64,000 bases of DNA, taken from Xanthostigma xanthostigma. Lineage: Eukaryota > Arthropoda > Insecta > Raphidioptera > Raphidiidae. The notes below the pieces were generated by a model. That model was not told the DNA's origin, did no database searches, and was given only the letters and a program-made list of their open reading frames with translations. Positions 12,417 to 25,779 of the stretch are shown in pieces. Both the position numbers and the translations under genes were made by a program. Each line of letters begins with the position of its first letter. The first letter of the stretch is position 1. The stretch spans positions 7,006,001 through 7,070,000 of the forward strand of contig OY754476.1 of assembly GCA_963575645.1 (NCBI GenBank). Direction: 5' to 3'.

Positions 12417-12856
12417 TAATAATAATAATAATTATGCGTTTAACGTCCATTTCTCGACTTTATGTCATAACAGACGCCATTCGCACCATTACTATTTTCC
12501 ATCTATCACACTTCCCGTTATTTTCTATATTCTTAAACTTCCGCTTAATTAATAGAGCAATTGGCGAATGGAGGAATTTTAGGACATTGGGATAAGGTAG
12601 GCAAATTTTGAATATAGGTGTTCGACAAGTAATCGACCATGGCCTTAAATAAGGAACCATCTCGATATTTATCTGGAACTACCTACTGAGGGAAACCATG
12701 GAAAACCTCAACAAGATGGCCGGTACAGGAATTACCGTTTCTCGGCGAGACGCAGCAGGAAAAAGTCCCAGCCATATCTGTCCCCACTGGGATTCGAACC
12801 CGCTATCTCCTGAATGCGAGTCTAGTGCTCTCACAACTACGCTACCCTGCTCGGTA
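12417..12856 (-). mobile_element. tRNA-derived SINE, full copy A
   Basis: Minus-strand head CCGAGCAGGGTAGCGTAG (box A region), box B GGTTCGAATCC (12790-12800), body with TTTTTCCTGCTGCGTCTCGC and GGCCATCTTGTTGAGGTTTT, and a 3' end TGACATAAAGTCGAGAAATG then an (ATT)n tail. About 440 bp. The 66-, 64- and 73-codon frames over it are SINE text, not genes. Confidence 0.85.
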
Positions 12857-12944
12857 AGAATCCGTACTATCAAAATTCGTATTATCGAGTCTGTACTATA
12901 CCTAATTAAGTTAAGTTAAAAATTGAACTTACAAAACATCTTTA

Positions 12945-13185
12945 AAAAAATAAAATTGTCGACCAATTTTTCTCAGACCAATATATTGATAAAAAAATAA
13001 AAAAAAATAACAAATCAATATAACATAAGATGACGTTTCGATCCGGATCGAGACGTCATCTTATTTTATATTGATTTGTTATTTTTTTTAATTTTTTGCC
13101 AATATATTGGTCTGAGAAAAATTGGTCGACAATTTTATTTATTTGAAGAGTTCTATTCAGACGTTAATCAAAGATTTAAATCCTC
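12945..13185. mobile_element. Foldback family, copy with collapsed centre
   Basis: Arms AAAATTGTCGACCAATTTTT (12953 on) and its inverse near 13117-13137, then the GTTCTATTCAGACGTTAATC flank as in other copies. The centre (13033-13057) is a short palindrome around GATCCGGATC: the CTGAAGA half of the module has been lost. Confidence 0.65.
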
Positions 13186-13378
13186 TTTAACTTCAACTCT
13201 CGATAAGTAAATAAAAAACGAAAACTTAAATTTTTCAACGTTTCTTTTGAACTTTAACTTATCAAGGTTCTACTGTATAATATTGCCGTGTAAAGTTATT
13301 TACCATTTATAGCGTGTAATATATTCGCTATCGCATCATGGGAAAATGCTCTAGAAGAAATAATAATTGAATGCGTAC

Positions 13379-13499
13379 CATTGTTGTTCTTTTCTTGCAT
13401 TTATGTGAATTTGCGAAAATATTTAATTGTGTACTGTCTGTGTTTGGGCACTGGTCGATGTCAACTCTGCGTAGATCTATGTCGATACCGCTGGTTCCT
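13379..13499 (-). CDS. GPR158-like receptor, end of Cache domain and linker exon
   Basis: 121 bp exon with acceptor TTGTTTCAG| at 13500 and donor AATG|GTACGC at 13378. The first base completes the Lys codon from the 28 kb exon. It then reads GTSGIDIDLRRVDIDQCP, NTDSTQLNIFANSHKCKK and RTTM, ending in phase 0. I(D/N)I(D/N)L..VDIDQC is the hallmark closing strand of the GPR158/GPR179 Cache domain, and SHKC corresponds to THKC in vertebrates. The two cysteines here probably pair within the extracellular region. This exon lies 14.4 kb from the preceding one and just beside an AT-rich stretch and a MITE relic. Confidence 0.95.
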
Positions 13500-13555
13500 C
13501 TGAAACAATATAATATTTAATTAAAAAAAAAATTGTCTATACATATTATCTATTA

Positions 13556-14040
13556 TAAACTTTCCACGAATAAAAGCCGCTGTACACAAGGCTAGAAACG
13601 CTACTAGAAACACTGCTTGGATTTCTGCTGGCCGGTAGGCTGGGTATGAAGCTGGAAATGACGCAAGGACTCGCCTGCTAGCTCTCAAGATAGGTTTTAA
13701 AATTAGAACAGGGGCTATTTTCTTGCTAGGTCCGCTGCTAGGTATGAGCAAAAACCAATCAGGAAGCAGTATCTTGTCACGTGAGCGACTTGAACAAACG
13801 CCCACAAAAAACAGTATCCTGTAGTGTGGGTTCTGTTCAGAGACAATAAACATGCACTTTTGTTACCGTTCTAACTATCACTGCGCACGCACCGAATCTA
13901 CCTGCAAAGCAAGCTTGTATAGACGTCTCGCGTGAAGCGAGCACATAATAGCAATTAAGAAAACCAGCGCTAGAAAACTAGTAGTGAAATCTAGCAAGGA
14001 ACCTAGCGGCAAATTCAGTCTCGTGTACGGCAGACTTAAG
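13556..14040 (+). mobile_element. GGCCGCTGCACACGAGGC MITE family, diverged copy
   Basis: GCCGCTGTACACAAGGCTAG at the left and CTCGTGTACGGCAGACTTAA at the right match the TIRs of the copies at 47, 51.8 and 53.1 kb. Internal CAATCAGGAAGCAGTATCTT and AGAAAACCAGCGCTAGAAAA are shared. The 110-codon minus frame is antisense of this element. Confidence 0.75.
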
Positions 14041-17000
14041 AAAATAACGCACGTTCTTATGGTCGGAAACATTTTGAAAAAGCTTACATTTTTATCGCAA
14101 ACAATATAATGTAACTGCAAATATGCAAATATCTATAGTTATTCTGGGAGTCTGAATGTGTGTGAGCAAAAATAGAAAAGTTTTGTGTTTGGTATATAGG
14201 TAGCTGCACATAGCTGTTTGATTATTGGTAAAAAATATTCATAATTTTTTATAAGTAAATATAAAAATAAAGTTTTGAAGCAATTTTGTTTAGAAGGTTT
14301 GCAGTTACTCAATAAACTATATAATACAAAAAGACGTAAAATGTGTTGATGATTTTTGTGGGTAGACAGCTTGTATACTGAGTGTCTTTATAACATTTTG
14401 TATGAACATTTTTATCACTACTATAATTATATTTGTATTCCATCTATAGAGGTACATAAGTAGACAACATCCAGATAGACATGTAGACCAACATACATTT
14501 TTGCGAAAGTTCGAAAATTGTAGACACATTTTTCTTTACAGTTTCGGTAGGTGTTAGGATGTCTGTACCGGCCAGTTTTGATTGCTGTGTTTACCATTCG
14601 AGAGCTAATTTCTTGGAAAGGTGTTAAGTATATAACAGCTTCGGTTAGGTGAAAATCGGATTGGATTCGCTATAGTAAATAGAATGTGTTTTTTACTATT
14701 CTTGATGAAGGTTTACTATACTAGCTGCCCGGCCCAGGCTTCGTCCAGGTAAAAATCGGATTGATTTAAAGTCGGATTAAATTTAAAATATCAAAAACGG
14801 TTGGAAATATAAAACTGTACCCAGTAATAGTAATAAATCACGGGTAGTTAATTATAAATTCGAGTGAAAGAGACGAAAGCGTGTAACGTACAAATTAATT
14901 AATTATAAATTCGAGACAACGAGTGTGCAATGTATTTGTTAACTATAAATTACTACTCGAGCGAAACTAGATGATGCATCTAGTACAAAACAAAGTTAAA
15001 AAAAATTTCTATACAGAAAACATTTCCACAACCTCAACATACGTGTTGGCAGATATATATTTATTAAGTAGTGAATAATACTGTTAAGAAATATAAATAC
15101 ACAATTGGGGTCCTTCAAATGAGTGGAGCTTTAAAAAAATGGCGACGATGGGGTATCATTTCCCATAGTTAAGAATAATCCACAAGAAATAAAAGTGGTA
15201 AATAGAGATATTATATCAATGCAGTGTTAGAAAGAGAGAGATTGTAAATTATAGACGCTCAACAGCTGAGGTCATAAGCATCTATACAATCAATGCAGTG
15301 TTGATGAACGTTGCAAACATATTATTGAAACAGGTAAGTTCCCAACCTAAATATAGTCATCTCTCAAAATGTATTTTCAACTTTATTTTTTCTATCAAAA
15401 TAAGAATAATAACTATTCAATTAATAAATTAAGTTTTCAATACTATAAGACTAAAGTATAATACCTACTTACTTGGTAAAATAACTAACTTTAAAAAATG
15501 ACGTAGTACTATCACAGCCTTTTAATTAACTTTTCATTTGTGTTTGCACGAGGTGAAAACTTCGCAGTTTCCATAATAGGTCATTTATTAATTTATCAAC
15601 GGTTTTTTTAATTATTATTATTATAAAAAAAATCATGATTAACAGTATTCATTGACAGTACGATTCATATACTTGTTTCTCACATGTTAGTTAGTAAATT
15701 TCGCCGCCAGATAGAGTAGTCCATATCGCGGATCCCTTAAATATAAAATCACTTACATGAAGTTATGAACACCCGGTGTACTGATTTATATACGTAATTT
15801 AATAACATAGAGTTTTCTAGGTAGAACCATGAAATATTATCATAAATAAAGAACAATCTTGCACTTTATTTTAACCGCTCTCCTATGCTATATTGCTTAC
15901 TTACAACGAAAACAGTACAAAATTACAATTTATCGGACAAATAAAAACAAGTGGGCAGAGAAGACTTTTGTTAAGTCCGTGCCTGTTGGGAAAGAAAACA
16001 CTGATTTAATGGGAACCTCATCTCTTTATTTGTGATCAAGCGAAACACGCGTCAAGAAAAAAATATTAATGATTCTGTTTTTTTATTATAAGGTCTTGTT
16101 TGTAAGATATCTGGTTTAGTAATAAAAATTCTACAACTTTACAAAATTTATATTCAACTTATAAATTACACAATTCATTTAATTATTTAATATTTATTAT
16201 TTTGTGTAACTAAAGGCAGATATACATCTCCCCTTTTCCTATTCTAAATTTTAAATTATTGATTGTTAACATAATTCTGTGATACATTAAAATATTTCAA
16301 AATTAAATTAAGGTGTTTTGTGAATAGGTAGTATTCAATGTTCTGTGGGATCATTGTTCCAAAATAAAAAAAACATCTATGGTTGTTAATACAAATAATA
16401 TCTCAGAAACGGACTGCCAAATCGAAAAACACTAAGCTTACTTGAATAGCTTTAATAGTGATTCTAAAAACAATATTCTGGTCAAAATAATGAAACAGGG
16501 GCGTACGTTTTTTCTTTTGTTTAGTAATTTATTTAAACGATTGTACACCATATTTTATAAGTAAATAAAATGTTCGACTAAATGTCTGAAAATTAGTTAA
16601 AATTTTCATTTATTTAAATAATAAAAGCAGAAGTTAACAAAGAATTGGATAGATATTTTATTTTAGTCCTCATTCCGCGCAATACAGATCACAGATTTAT
16701 TAGTTATTAGCTATTCTTCTTTGAATAAAAATACGATACGTGTATTTTTATTCATTAAAAAATTACCTCCTACAAACAAACTTCTATTGTATTCTGACAG
16801 CATGTATTTCCGCTTAGTTTCAAATTCAGATTGAAATGAATGGTCTGAAAATTTTCTAATTAAATCTACCTGCGCTACTTCGGTTTACTCGGAAGTTATC
16901 GAGCATACTCGAACAACTCCAAATTCCGAACGCAGAGTTAAATTCGAACGCCTTACAGCGCTTGGATGAATCTAAGCGAAAAACCAAACGTGTCCAAAAT

Positions 17001-17442
17001 AGACGGATAATTTTTGTATAGTCTTTATGGAGTTCGTTATTGTAATATTACTGTTACAGGAAGTGATGATGACAAGCATTGTTAACGAAGTCTGTTTATT
17101 GGCTGCATGAACTAGTTCGCTTGTGAAAAACCGAGTATGTATCTGGACATTAGGATGGGGGAAACAAAACAAAACAAAAAAAAATCGCGAAGAAAACATG
17201 AAAACCCTCTTAATACTAACAGCCATTGAACAAAATATTATGTGGATGAGATTGAGAATCGTTGCGTGTATTCGTGCAATATGTCTGTTCATTGAATTGA
17301 TTTGATTCCTCCATTACTTCACAAGGGTTGATCAATAAGTTTCATGCATCATTAGTGCCGAGGATAAGATTGAGAACATAGTATATAGAAACACCAGCAG
17401 AGTCACTAGGCGATATTTATCAGCCAATTTCTAGGATCTGGA

Positions 17443-17565
17443 ACACAGCTGCTCCACACGAAACTGGTTTGGCCACTAGATACCTTGCTAGTTTTCAAGC
17501 GTTGGTTTTCGTAATGGCTATTATGTATATGCTTCGTCCGCGAGCTGATGCTTGTAATAATGTCG
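17443..17565 (-). mobile_element. GGCCGCTGCACACGAGGC family fragment
   Basis: CCACTAGATACCTTGCTAGT and GCGTTGGTTTTCGTAATGGC are the inverse of the right third of the MITE (CTAGCAAGGAA..CTAG, AGAAAACCAGCGC). Strongly decayed. Confidence 0.5.
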
Positions 17566-20500
17566 GTTTTGATTGTAACCTTACCGTAACAAAAGAGTGT
17601 AGGATCCCTTTATTTTAACCTTGGAGGACGCACCTGCTTTCTAAAAGACAGCGCAGTTGTTGTTTTCCCGCATAAGCTTTATCTAAGCGATCTACCCTCT
17701 TACCCGTTGATGTAAGCTTAGATGCATGTGTAAGGAACGCCTTACAACGTGTCTCGCTCATAACCACATAATTGGTTTGTTATCAATTACCCATGAATCT
17801 GTTGAAGACTGATGGAACCCTTGCAGTGAAGTCACTGAATATAAAAAATAACCACATAATTTGCTGGGTTGGTGCTTTGTGGTTAATTTTAATATTCATC
17901 AATCACATAAATATTTTATTATCTCCATTTGCACAGAACACGTTGAAACGACGTGGTCGGACACTGCAGAAGTTCATAATCATTAAAATTAATATTTTTA
18001 TTGACAATAGATTTTACGATTATTTTTATTAAAAAAAATGGGTCGAAATATATATTTATAGGTATATTAAAAAATGTTTTTTCTTATTTATTTGTGTTGA
18101 AAAAACATACTGCGACTACATTTGTTCTAAAAAGGTACGCAGTTACTCCAACGTTAAGTTCAGGTGTCAATTGACAAGTTTAATCAAAATCGGTTCAGCT
18201 GCTACAAACAGACAGACAAACATTGTGGAAATCATATCACACAAAATACTAGAAACCTTATTTATATTTAAAAATTGGTCTAAAATCGTTTTTAATAAAC
18301 ATTGGACGATTTATTGTGAATCACTGATAATTTTCCTCCGTTTTAATGTACAAAGCAAAAATGACGGAGGACAGAATTACTTCAGCTAATAATTATTTTG
18401 GACCCGTTTTAAAGTAAAATGAAGCATTAACAATATCTATATAACATTTATTAATAACTAAACGCTTTTATTCACTGAAATATAAATGTAAAAAGTCAGA
18501 CTTTTTTACATGGCAAGAAAAACAATGATTATTATTCAGAAAAAAACATCTCAAGAGCTTTGTTAAAAGCACTTTTTTAAAACAATCAAGCTTACGTGCT
18601 TATTATTACCAGTACAAAAATGTTCTCATTTCTATTGAATTAAAACTGTATATAATAATACCAAGCCATAAGGACACAGAAGCAATTCTAGTTATCGATA
18701 CTGCTGACCCAATTTTGATCGGACTTCCACTAATATTCGTAGTATTTATTACACAACGGGGAATGAGATAAGTCGTATATCATTGTGCTTCCTCTAGGAT
18801 GAGCAGAACTGAAAAACCTATATACACACGAGTTAAGTTTGGCCATAATTAGAACCTAGACAAAATTTCCGAAGCATCGAGTAGTGAGTTTTTAGAATGC
18901 TATTTGCGAAATTAATTAATTTTGACATTTATAGCTCAATTTCTTTACGTTAATGAAAAAGCGGGGACAGTCGACAATACTTTTACATATATGATTTGTT
19001 TTATAATGTCTGAAAAACCATCTTCTAAAGTTGACTGCTTTAATTCCAAACTACCCTATGTTTGGAATTAAAGCAGAATTGTGTCTTTTTAAACTCGATT
19101 TATCAAATGTAATAAAACTTTTAATTCATTTTCAATCCTATACTGTTGTGAAAACAAAACAAAAGCTTCTAAATTACTTACTAAACTTAAAAATTAATTT
19201 CATATTCGGTTTTTCATGAAAATAAAATCTTTTGAAGTTGGTATTCATTTGAATAATCCAAAGACGATTGAGTTTTATTTCAATTTTTTTAAACACTCTA
19301 CGAACTAAAAAATTAAACTGGGAACAAATCTATAAGTGGTTCAATTTTTATTTCAAATAAATATTAAGTTCTTGATTCGTTTTTGTTTGCTTTCTAAGTA
19401 TTTAAATCTCAAATAATCCTCCTTTGTTGGCTCCACTGTTTTCTTCTTTGATCATTAAAAATTCAAATTTAATTTACACGAGTATTAAAACATAGTTTAA
19501 AGACTATGTACCACAGATAAACTTTCTTTCTTCTATTTTTTAAAGTGAATAAAATTTAAATTAATTAACTTTCGAATTAATTTTACAACTTATTACAAAA
19601 ACAAAAAATACAAGCCAAACCATGCCAACAAAACAATGTATTTGCTGATACATTTTGGTATTTAAATATAAAAGCAACATCCGTGCAAGGTCGTCTAATA
19701 GATGTAGCTAAGATACAATATAAAATACTTAATTTTCAAAAAAAAGCAAAAAAAACCCGACTGCACAAAAATGAAACTGATGACTAAAAAGAATAAAATA
19801 AGTCGGAAAATCTCAACATGCAACAGGTGGGAACTTATTCGTCGTTTTCTTTTGTTTTTTAATGGGCTCACATCTACTTCATATTGCAGTTACATACTAG
19901 AAATTTATACGATGAATTAAAATATAAAAATCGGTCAAGTGGAAGCTGTTAAAAGTTGTCGGACAAAAATTGTATCCCTAAAAGCATCCCTTAAAATTAA
20001 CCCTTGGTTAAAGCTACGCGGCTATAAAAAATTTTAAGTAAATTATAAACTGAAATAGTATTTTGTACATCCTTGGTACAGAAATAAATTGCTGATCGAA
20101 GCAATCATTTGACACACTGAACTTCATAATGTGATTTATTCGCAATAAAAACAAACGTCAAAAGATACTTTCTTTATTATACTTACAGTAGTGTACAAAA
20201 GAAGCTACGGTAGGTAGTTAAAAAAATAATTTTTATGACTATCAACCGGTACTTTTTGAATATTGTAAAATTATTTTGATATGCAATTACTCTCAGTTCA
20301 AAAATAAAAATAAACAACACTTCACAAGTAAAACGGAATTTTATATTTTTTTTGTACGAATATTTATTTTTATATTCGTTGGAATACAACTGGCTTAAAA
20401 TTCATTTTAAATACATAATATTATAGCCTTAAAATCAGAACTATGTATATACATATTTAAAAAGCTCGTTAATATAGAATTTCCTGCAAAAATTGCATTT

Positions 20501-21047
20501 CTCATAAAATATTAAATGTTGTGTTCTTCGAATAATTCACGTTTGTCCAGTAAAAAATAGAGACAATAATGTTTATACACCGATAGCAAAACAATGACCC
20601 TCCGTCAGATTGATTTTACCTTAATATAAAGCAATTTGTTGTTTGTTAGAAAACATTTATCTTAAATCAATTTGACTGAACTTGAAGCAGCAAATATAGA
20701 TAAAATCAAGTGAATTGAAAGGGATTGTTATCACACGACAGACAGTTTTTGTATTTCCATTTCTCTCTTTCTATTTTCATTTCATTCTCTTAAGAGGAAA
20801 CACGTACTTCATCAAAATATATAGACGTTGCTAACTTTGGCTAAGTTATGATGCTTGAGCTGGTTTTGTTTTGATTTCTATAAACAACGATTAAAAGAAA
20901 AATTCAATTTTGAATCTTATATTACGGCATAAAATATGTTTATTTTATATTATGAATTATGGTTAACTTGATTTTTATTTATTGATTTTATTTTAAAGCG
21001 ACAGTATACACATATATTATACAGGTCCAGCTAACAAAAAAGTACCT

Positions 21048-21400
21048 AAATAAAATTATCGACCAATTTTTCAGACAATATATTGGCAAATATTATAAAA
21101 TTAAAATTCAATAGATTTACGTTTCGGTCCGGATTTGGGGCTTCTTCAGAATTGAGCTAAAAAAATGTAAAAATGAATTATTAATTAGTTTCTAATAGAA
21201 TTTAATTAGAGTTTTTATAATATCATGATTTTAATACTATAAAAAACACAAGTTGCATTTTATTAGAAACTAATTAATAATTAATTTTTGTATCTTTAGC
21301 TCAATTGTAAATCTATTGAATTATAATTTTATAATTTTTATCAATATACTTAATGTCTGAAAAATTGGTCGATAATTTTATTTATTTGAAGACGTTAATC
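21048..21400. mobile_element. Foldback family, copy with one module left
   Basis: Arms AATAAAATTATCGACCAATT (21050) and inverse (21360-21385). The module is intact only in the left arm, 21119-21149 (-): CTGAAGAAGCCCCAAATCC then GGACCGAAACGT. The right arm lost it. TTTCTAATAGAATTTAATTA in the middle is a further inverted part. Confidence 0.65.
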
Positions 21401-21904
21401 AAAGATTAAAATACAATAAAATATTTTTAAAAGTCGTCAAATATTCCCTTAAAGTTTCTCAACAGTTCTTTGTACAGTTCAGTCAGAGAGAGGATAAATT
21501 GCTGGACCTGTGAGTCTACCTAAGTACCTACCAATACTTCCAACCTTCCACATCTACATCCATGTAAGTCGATTGGAAGTTGGTATCACTGTACGGTAAT
21601 CAAACTGTGCGACCTGTCAGTGCTGCCAATGTCTAAAGCCAATATATCAGTCTGAACAATTGTCACGTATAGAAGTAGAAGATGGTGGCAGCAGGCAGAA
21701 ACAGTTGAACCTTTGTTCCAATCACGAACTCAGTCATTGCCATTATTACTGACACTCTCACTAATGACGTAGGGATTATTAACTGACTATTTTATATTCA
21801 CACTAGCTTTTGCCCGTGGCTTCGCCTGTTCTAATATTGATTTTGTCAAGAACCTTATCGTAACGTTTAGCTCGAGACATCGGTCTGGATTCGATTATTA
21901 AAAT

Positions 21905-22080
21905 ACTAGCCGTCACCCGCGGCTTTGCATGCGATTGAAATGAAACACGGACACATTCCCATTATTTGGTTGACCCCCCTAATAAATTTCAAAATTGATG
22001 ACATTCACGTGATCAACGTCCTGACAAACCTTCAAAATGACATCCATGTTGATTTTTAAACTATTTACCTTTTATCTCCC
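21905..22080 (-). mobile_element. Retroelement 3' end fragment
   Basis: Inverse of text at 26050-26245: TCCCATTATTTGG, AATAAATTTCAAAATTGATG, ACGTGATCAACG. It begins ACTAGCCGTCACCCGCGGCT, typical of degenerate 'CGCGGCTTCGCCCGC' element ends in insects. Confidence 0.5.
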
Positions 22081-22081
22081 C

Positions 22082-22252
22082 CAAAAGTTCTTTATTCAGT
22101 GTACGACGTTTCGTCTATAAATTTAGACTTTTTCAAGTACAATTAATTAATATTAATTGTACTTTTTCAAGTACAATTAATTAATATTAATTGTACTTGA
22201 AAAAGTCTAAATTTATAGACGAAACGTCGTACACTGAATAAAGAACTTTTTG
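22082..22252. mobile_element. Palindrome with hammerhead-like modules, copy 3
   Basis: Arms AAAAGTTCTTTATTCAGTGT and inverse, with modules at 22196-22228 (+), CTTGAAAAA-GTCTA-AATTTA-TAGAC-GAAACGTCG, and 22104-22137 (-). The centre holds a duplicated AAGTACAATTAATTAATATT. Arms are near identical. Confidence 0.7.
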
Positions 22253-22469
22253 TCCACAATCCTGCGATTCTTATTAATAATTGTCTCGATGGACACGATT
22301 TCTAATATATGTATGAATAATTGTCCAGTTACTCAATGTGCGGTGAGTGAACGCAACAAAGCGTGTTAAAAATATATCTGCGTCTTTTTCTTCGATGTAA
22401 TTTCCTGATTTCTCCGATGATAGGATTGGTTAATGTACTAGTATACTTTGTCTTTTTCTATGACGTTAA

Positions 22470-22568
22470 TATGGGCGTACCCAGCTTTGGGCACAAGAGG
22501 GGGCAAACTAGAAATTTTTTAAGCCGGCTCCCCCGTGCTTGTTTTGCCCTCCTGGATACGCCAATGCT
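22470..22568. mobile_element. Very short DNA-transposon relic
   Basis: TGGGCGTACCCAG...GAGGGGGCAAA and, inverted, TTTTGCCCTCCTGGATACGC. Only about 100 bp between the ends. The overlapping 71-codon frame is incidental. Confidence 0.45.
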
Positions 22569-23089
22569 TATGGCTTAAAAATACAGAAATATATTTTTGC
22601 ACCCTAATGTTTCGATTGCGATTTTATTCCTATGCTCGGTAATGAATAAAAGTATATGGCTTAGATAAATTCGCCAACAATACAATTATAGTCTGGAAAT
22701 AAAGTGATATTATGTGTGGATTCCTACAGAAATGTGAAAAAAAACGTAAATAAAATAAACCACAACCAATTAAAAAAAAAAGTTATGATAAAAATTGTTG
22801 AATAGGAATGCCGACTCTGGATATTTTTATAGATTCTTAAAAAGTTTTAGTAAGTACTAACTGCACACTGTTAAACATAACATCTGCTCTTTATACTCTT
22901 AAATGGCTCTTAAATATAAAGAAAAAGTTTATTAAAAGTCGTTTAAAAATATTAAACGCCCGTTGAACTTTTATTTGTAAGATATAACCAAAAAGTTTTT
23001 GATACATATATAACGTTACTATCTTCAAAGGAAACAGTATCGAATTAAGAACTAATTTAAAAAAAAACAATGTACCAATTTTTGTAAAA

Positions 23090-23300
23090 TACTAGCTGTA
23101 CCCGGCCACGCGAGTGGTTCAATCTGGTTTGCGTGTGTTGCTGTTAATATGGCGCTACCGTGGTCGTAAAATATTTCGTATAACATGCGTTGATTTAACG
23201 TTAAGCAGATGGCACTTCCGTTGCCGTAAAATATTTAGTTAACTGCGTGTTGATTTAACGTCCAATAGATGGCGCTGTATAAATTTATTTATTAATAGAA
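23090..23300 (+). repeat. Diverged double repeat next to an element end
   Basis: CCGTGGTCGTAAAATATTTC..GCGTTGATTTAACGT and CCGTTGCCGTAAAATATTTA..GTGTTGATTTAACGT lie about 60 bp apart, each with an AGATGGC word. It starts with CTAGCTGTACCCGGCCACGC. Confidence 0.45.
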
Positions 23301-23400
23301 ATCGAGCGGTAGTTTTATAAAATACTGCGAATTATTTAAACTCAATTTGTAATCTAAATATTGCGACGATTCCAAAAATACATTTTTTATGATTTATAAT

Positions 23401-23822
23401 AAACTAGCGATCCGTCCCGGTTTCACCCGGATGCGATAGATATAATTCTGCAAAATGTATTTCGTTTGCGGCCCGGCGTCTGAACTAATAGCTTTGAGCA
23501 AATTATATCAGCTTTGCTTCTGAACTAATAGATTTGGGCGAATTCTATCATATGTCGCTATTTGGTTCTAAAACAGTTTTTTTTTGTTTGCTTCTGAACT
23601 AATAGCTTTGAATAAATTCTATCAGATATCGTCACATGTTACTAAAACAGTTTTTTTGAGAAAGCACCGTAATTTTATACAAAATATTTAATAAAAACAG
23701 TCCGTTAGCGTAAGTTGCAGCAAGCAAGACACATTTACGAAATTTCATTAAAATCTGTTCAGTGGTTTCGGAGATTAACGCGGCCAAAATTGCGACACGG
23801 GAATTTTATATATATATAGATG
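23401..23822 (+). mobile_element. Retroelement 3' region with internal tandem repeat
   Basis: Starts CTAGCGATCCGTCCCGGTTT and ends GTGGTTTCGGAGATTAACGC..GACACGGGAATTTTATATAT. Inside, TCTGAACTAATAG(C/A)TTTG occurs three times (23480, 23519, 23592), each followed by AATTCTATCA or similar and then AAACAGTTTTTTT. Confidence 0.55.
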
Positions 23823-25779
23823 GGCTATACCTATATAAAAAACTGATCTGAAATAAAAATAATCATGGTCAACAATTTCTTCAATTTCAGTGATTCTAAT
23901 ACATATTCAGATATCATCAAACTCGTATTTTGCTACTGACAAAAGGCTAAAAAATTTAATATAAAGAGAATGTTGGTTGGAGATAAATATATATCTATAG
24001 GTACTTTATTTACATTTTACCAATTCGGTATATAAAGTCATATATACCGGGTGACAGATTAGTTACGGGTGGAAAAAAACACTTTTTTAACGATTTTTTT
24101 TAGAGATATCGTTGAAGTAGATATATTTTAATGTTTCGCATGTTACAAAGCATTTTTTATTTTTTTTTTGTAGAAAAATATTGAGAAATAATAAGCTGGT
24201 AACAAAGCATTTTTGAGGACGCCTTTTAGAAAAGATGATTTGCGGTGTACACTATATCTCAGCGATTTGTGATTGCAAAGATTATAGTATTCTAGATACA
24301 ACCAAAAACTATATTCACGTAGCTAATTATAATAGCACATTTTATGTAATTAAAATAAAGTCCAATACACATCACGAATTATGATGTTTGGATGAATAAA
24401 TCCTTCGTAGCATAGGATCATAAAAAAAGCAATAGGTATACTATGGTAGAAATTAATTGTCTTCGTTTGAGATATGTTTTCATCACGAATTATGCTGTTT
24501 TATTTGATGACTATAACATCAAAAAAAGATTTTAATTAATATTTCTAAATATCGCGTCGTAATTAAAGAAATCGTGTATAATTAATTATTACTTATTTAT
24601 AAACATACCTACGAGATTTAATCCCAGTTATATAAAACACCCACAATATTTATAACATTGCTTTTAATTTTATCAAAATTAAATTATAATTTAATATAAT
24701 GAGTTTCGATGCATTAATTAAACAAATACGATGAGATACGGTTAAAGAAAATGAAATGAGAGACATAAATTTACATAAATGTTAAAAGACGAGCTCTAAC
24801 GATCTTACATTAAAAGAAATATTGCCAACCGCGAACGAAGATGTCCTTTAAAATACAGTTAAACTTCTTTATAATGCGAAAATTGCGCATTAAGCGGGAA
24901 CTATTTTCTAATAATTTGGTTTACAAGTCGGGGAAATAAAACGATTTCAAGCCCCTTCTGCTCAAAGTCTTTTCCACTTAAACTCCATAAAGTTTGTTTT
25001 ATTAAAGAAACACGTAAGCTGTCATTATGATTACAATTTCCCGGACACCTCGCGGATTTTTCACGAACACTCAGACAGGATATGTTTATATCTAAACATT
25101 TTTATCTAAGCAAAATGTTCTCAAAAATATATACATATATTAATAAATTTAGATGTTCCACATTTGCTAGGCATCCCACGATGGCTTACATTTTTTGTTT
25201 TTAATTTGTTTTGTCTAGCTACTCGGTAAAGCCGAAAGCAAACAGTCAAACACGCAACTAAAAATGAGCGTTGTAAATTGTATAAGGATATATATTTTTT
25301 CAAATATCTTCACTTCGTCAGTGTGGTAATAATTGATTCTCAATCATTGTTAAGATTTTATATCCACCTCTGTACTTCAAAGTAAAGCAGAATTTTACTT
25401 ATAAAGTAAAACAGTTTTGGTGAAGTAGAAAAGGGGTAGCAATTATGTAACCCTAAAAGCTTTTAAAGGGTTAGTTTACGAATAAGGTAATATTAATGAG
25501 TACATCAAAACCTAATTTCAACCTTAGACAGTCGGTTACTGTATGCGTAAATACAGAATGTGTCAAAATAATAATTGCAGCTATAGGTATACTTGGTAAA
25601 TTTATCTTTTGATAATTCAATATTCTTTATAAAAATAATATGTTTTATACTTATCACCACCTAATTTAATTTAAAGTTTTATTGATGAAAAATTTAATTA
25701 TGTTTAGTAACAAAGAGAATTCTTCATTATACCCTCCCTCCTCCTCAAAACTTGTAATCTAAATATGTAAAAGGAAATC

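Larger units (their letters stand above)
11488..13378 (-). other. Intron between Cache-end and EGF-like exons, 1.9 kb
   Basis: Holds a complete SINE (12417-12856) and a hairpin element (12945-13145) with a pogo-like end after it: CTTATCAAGGTTCTACTGTA at 13259-13278 has the form of a pogo/Tigger terminus on the minus strand. Nothing recognisable in 11500-12410. Confidence 0.75.

Noticed and set aside
12679..12919. Overlapping 64- and 73-codon frames (also 56851-57081 and 62898-63151)
   Set aside because: They translate the same tRNA-derived SINE head in different copies; the similarity between them is repeat similarity, not a gene family.
13521..13853. 110-codon minus-strand frame, the longest in the window
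   Set aside because: It is antisense text of the GGCCGCTGCACACGAGGC MITE and is not kept open in the other copies.
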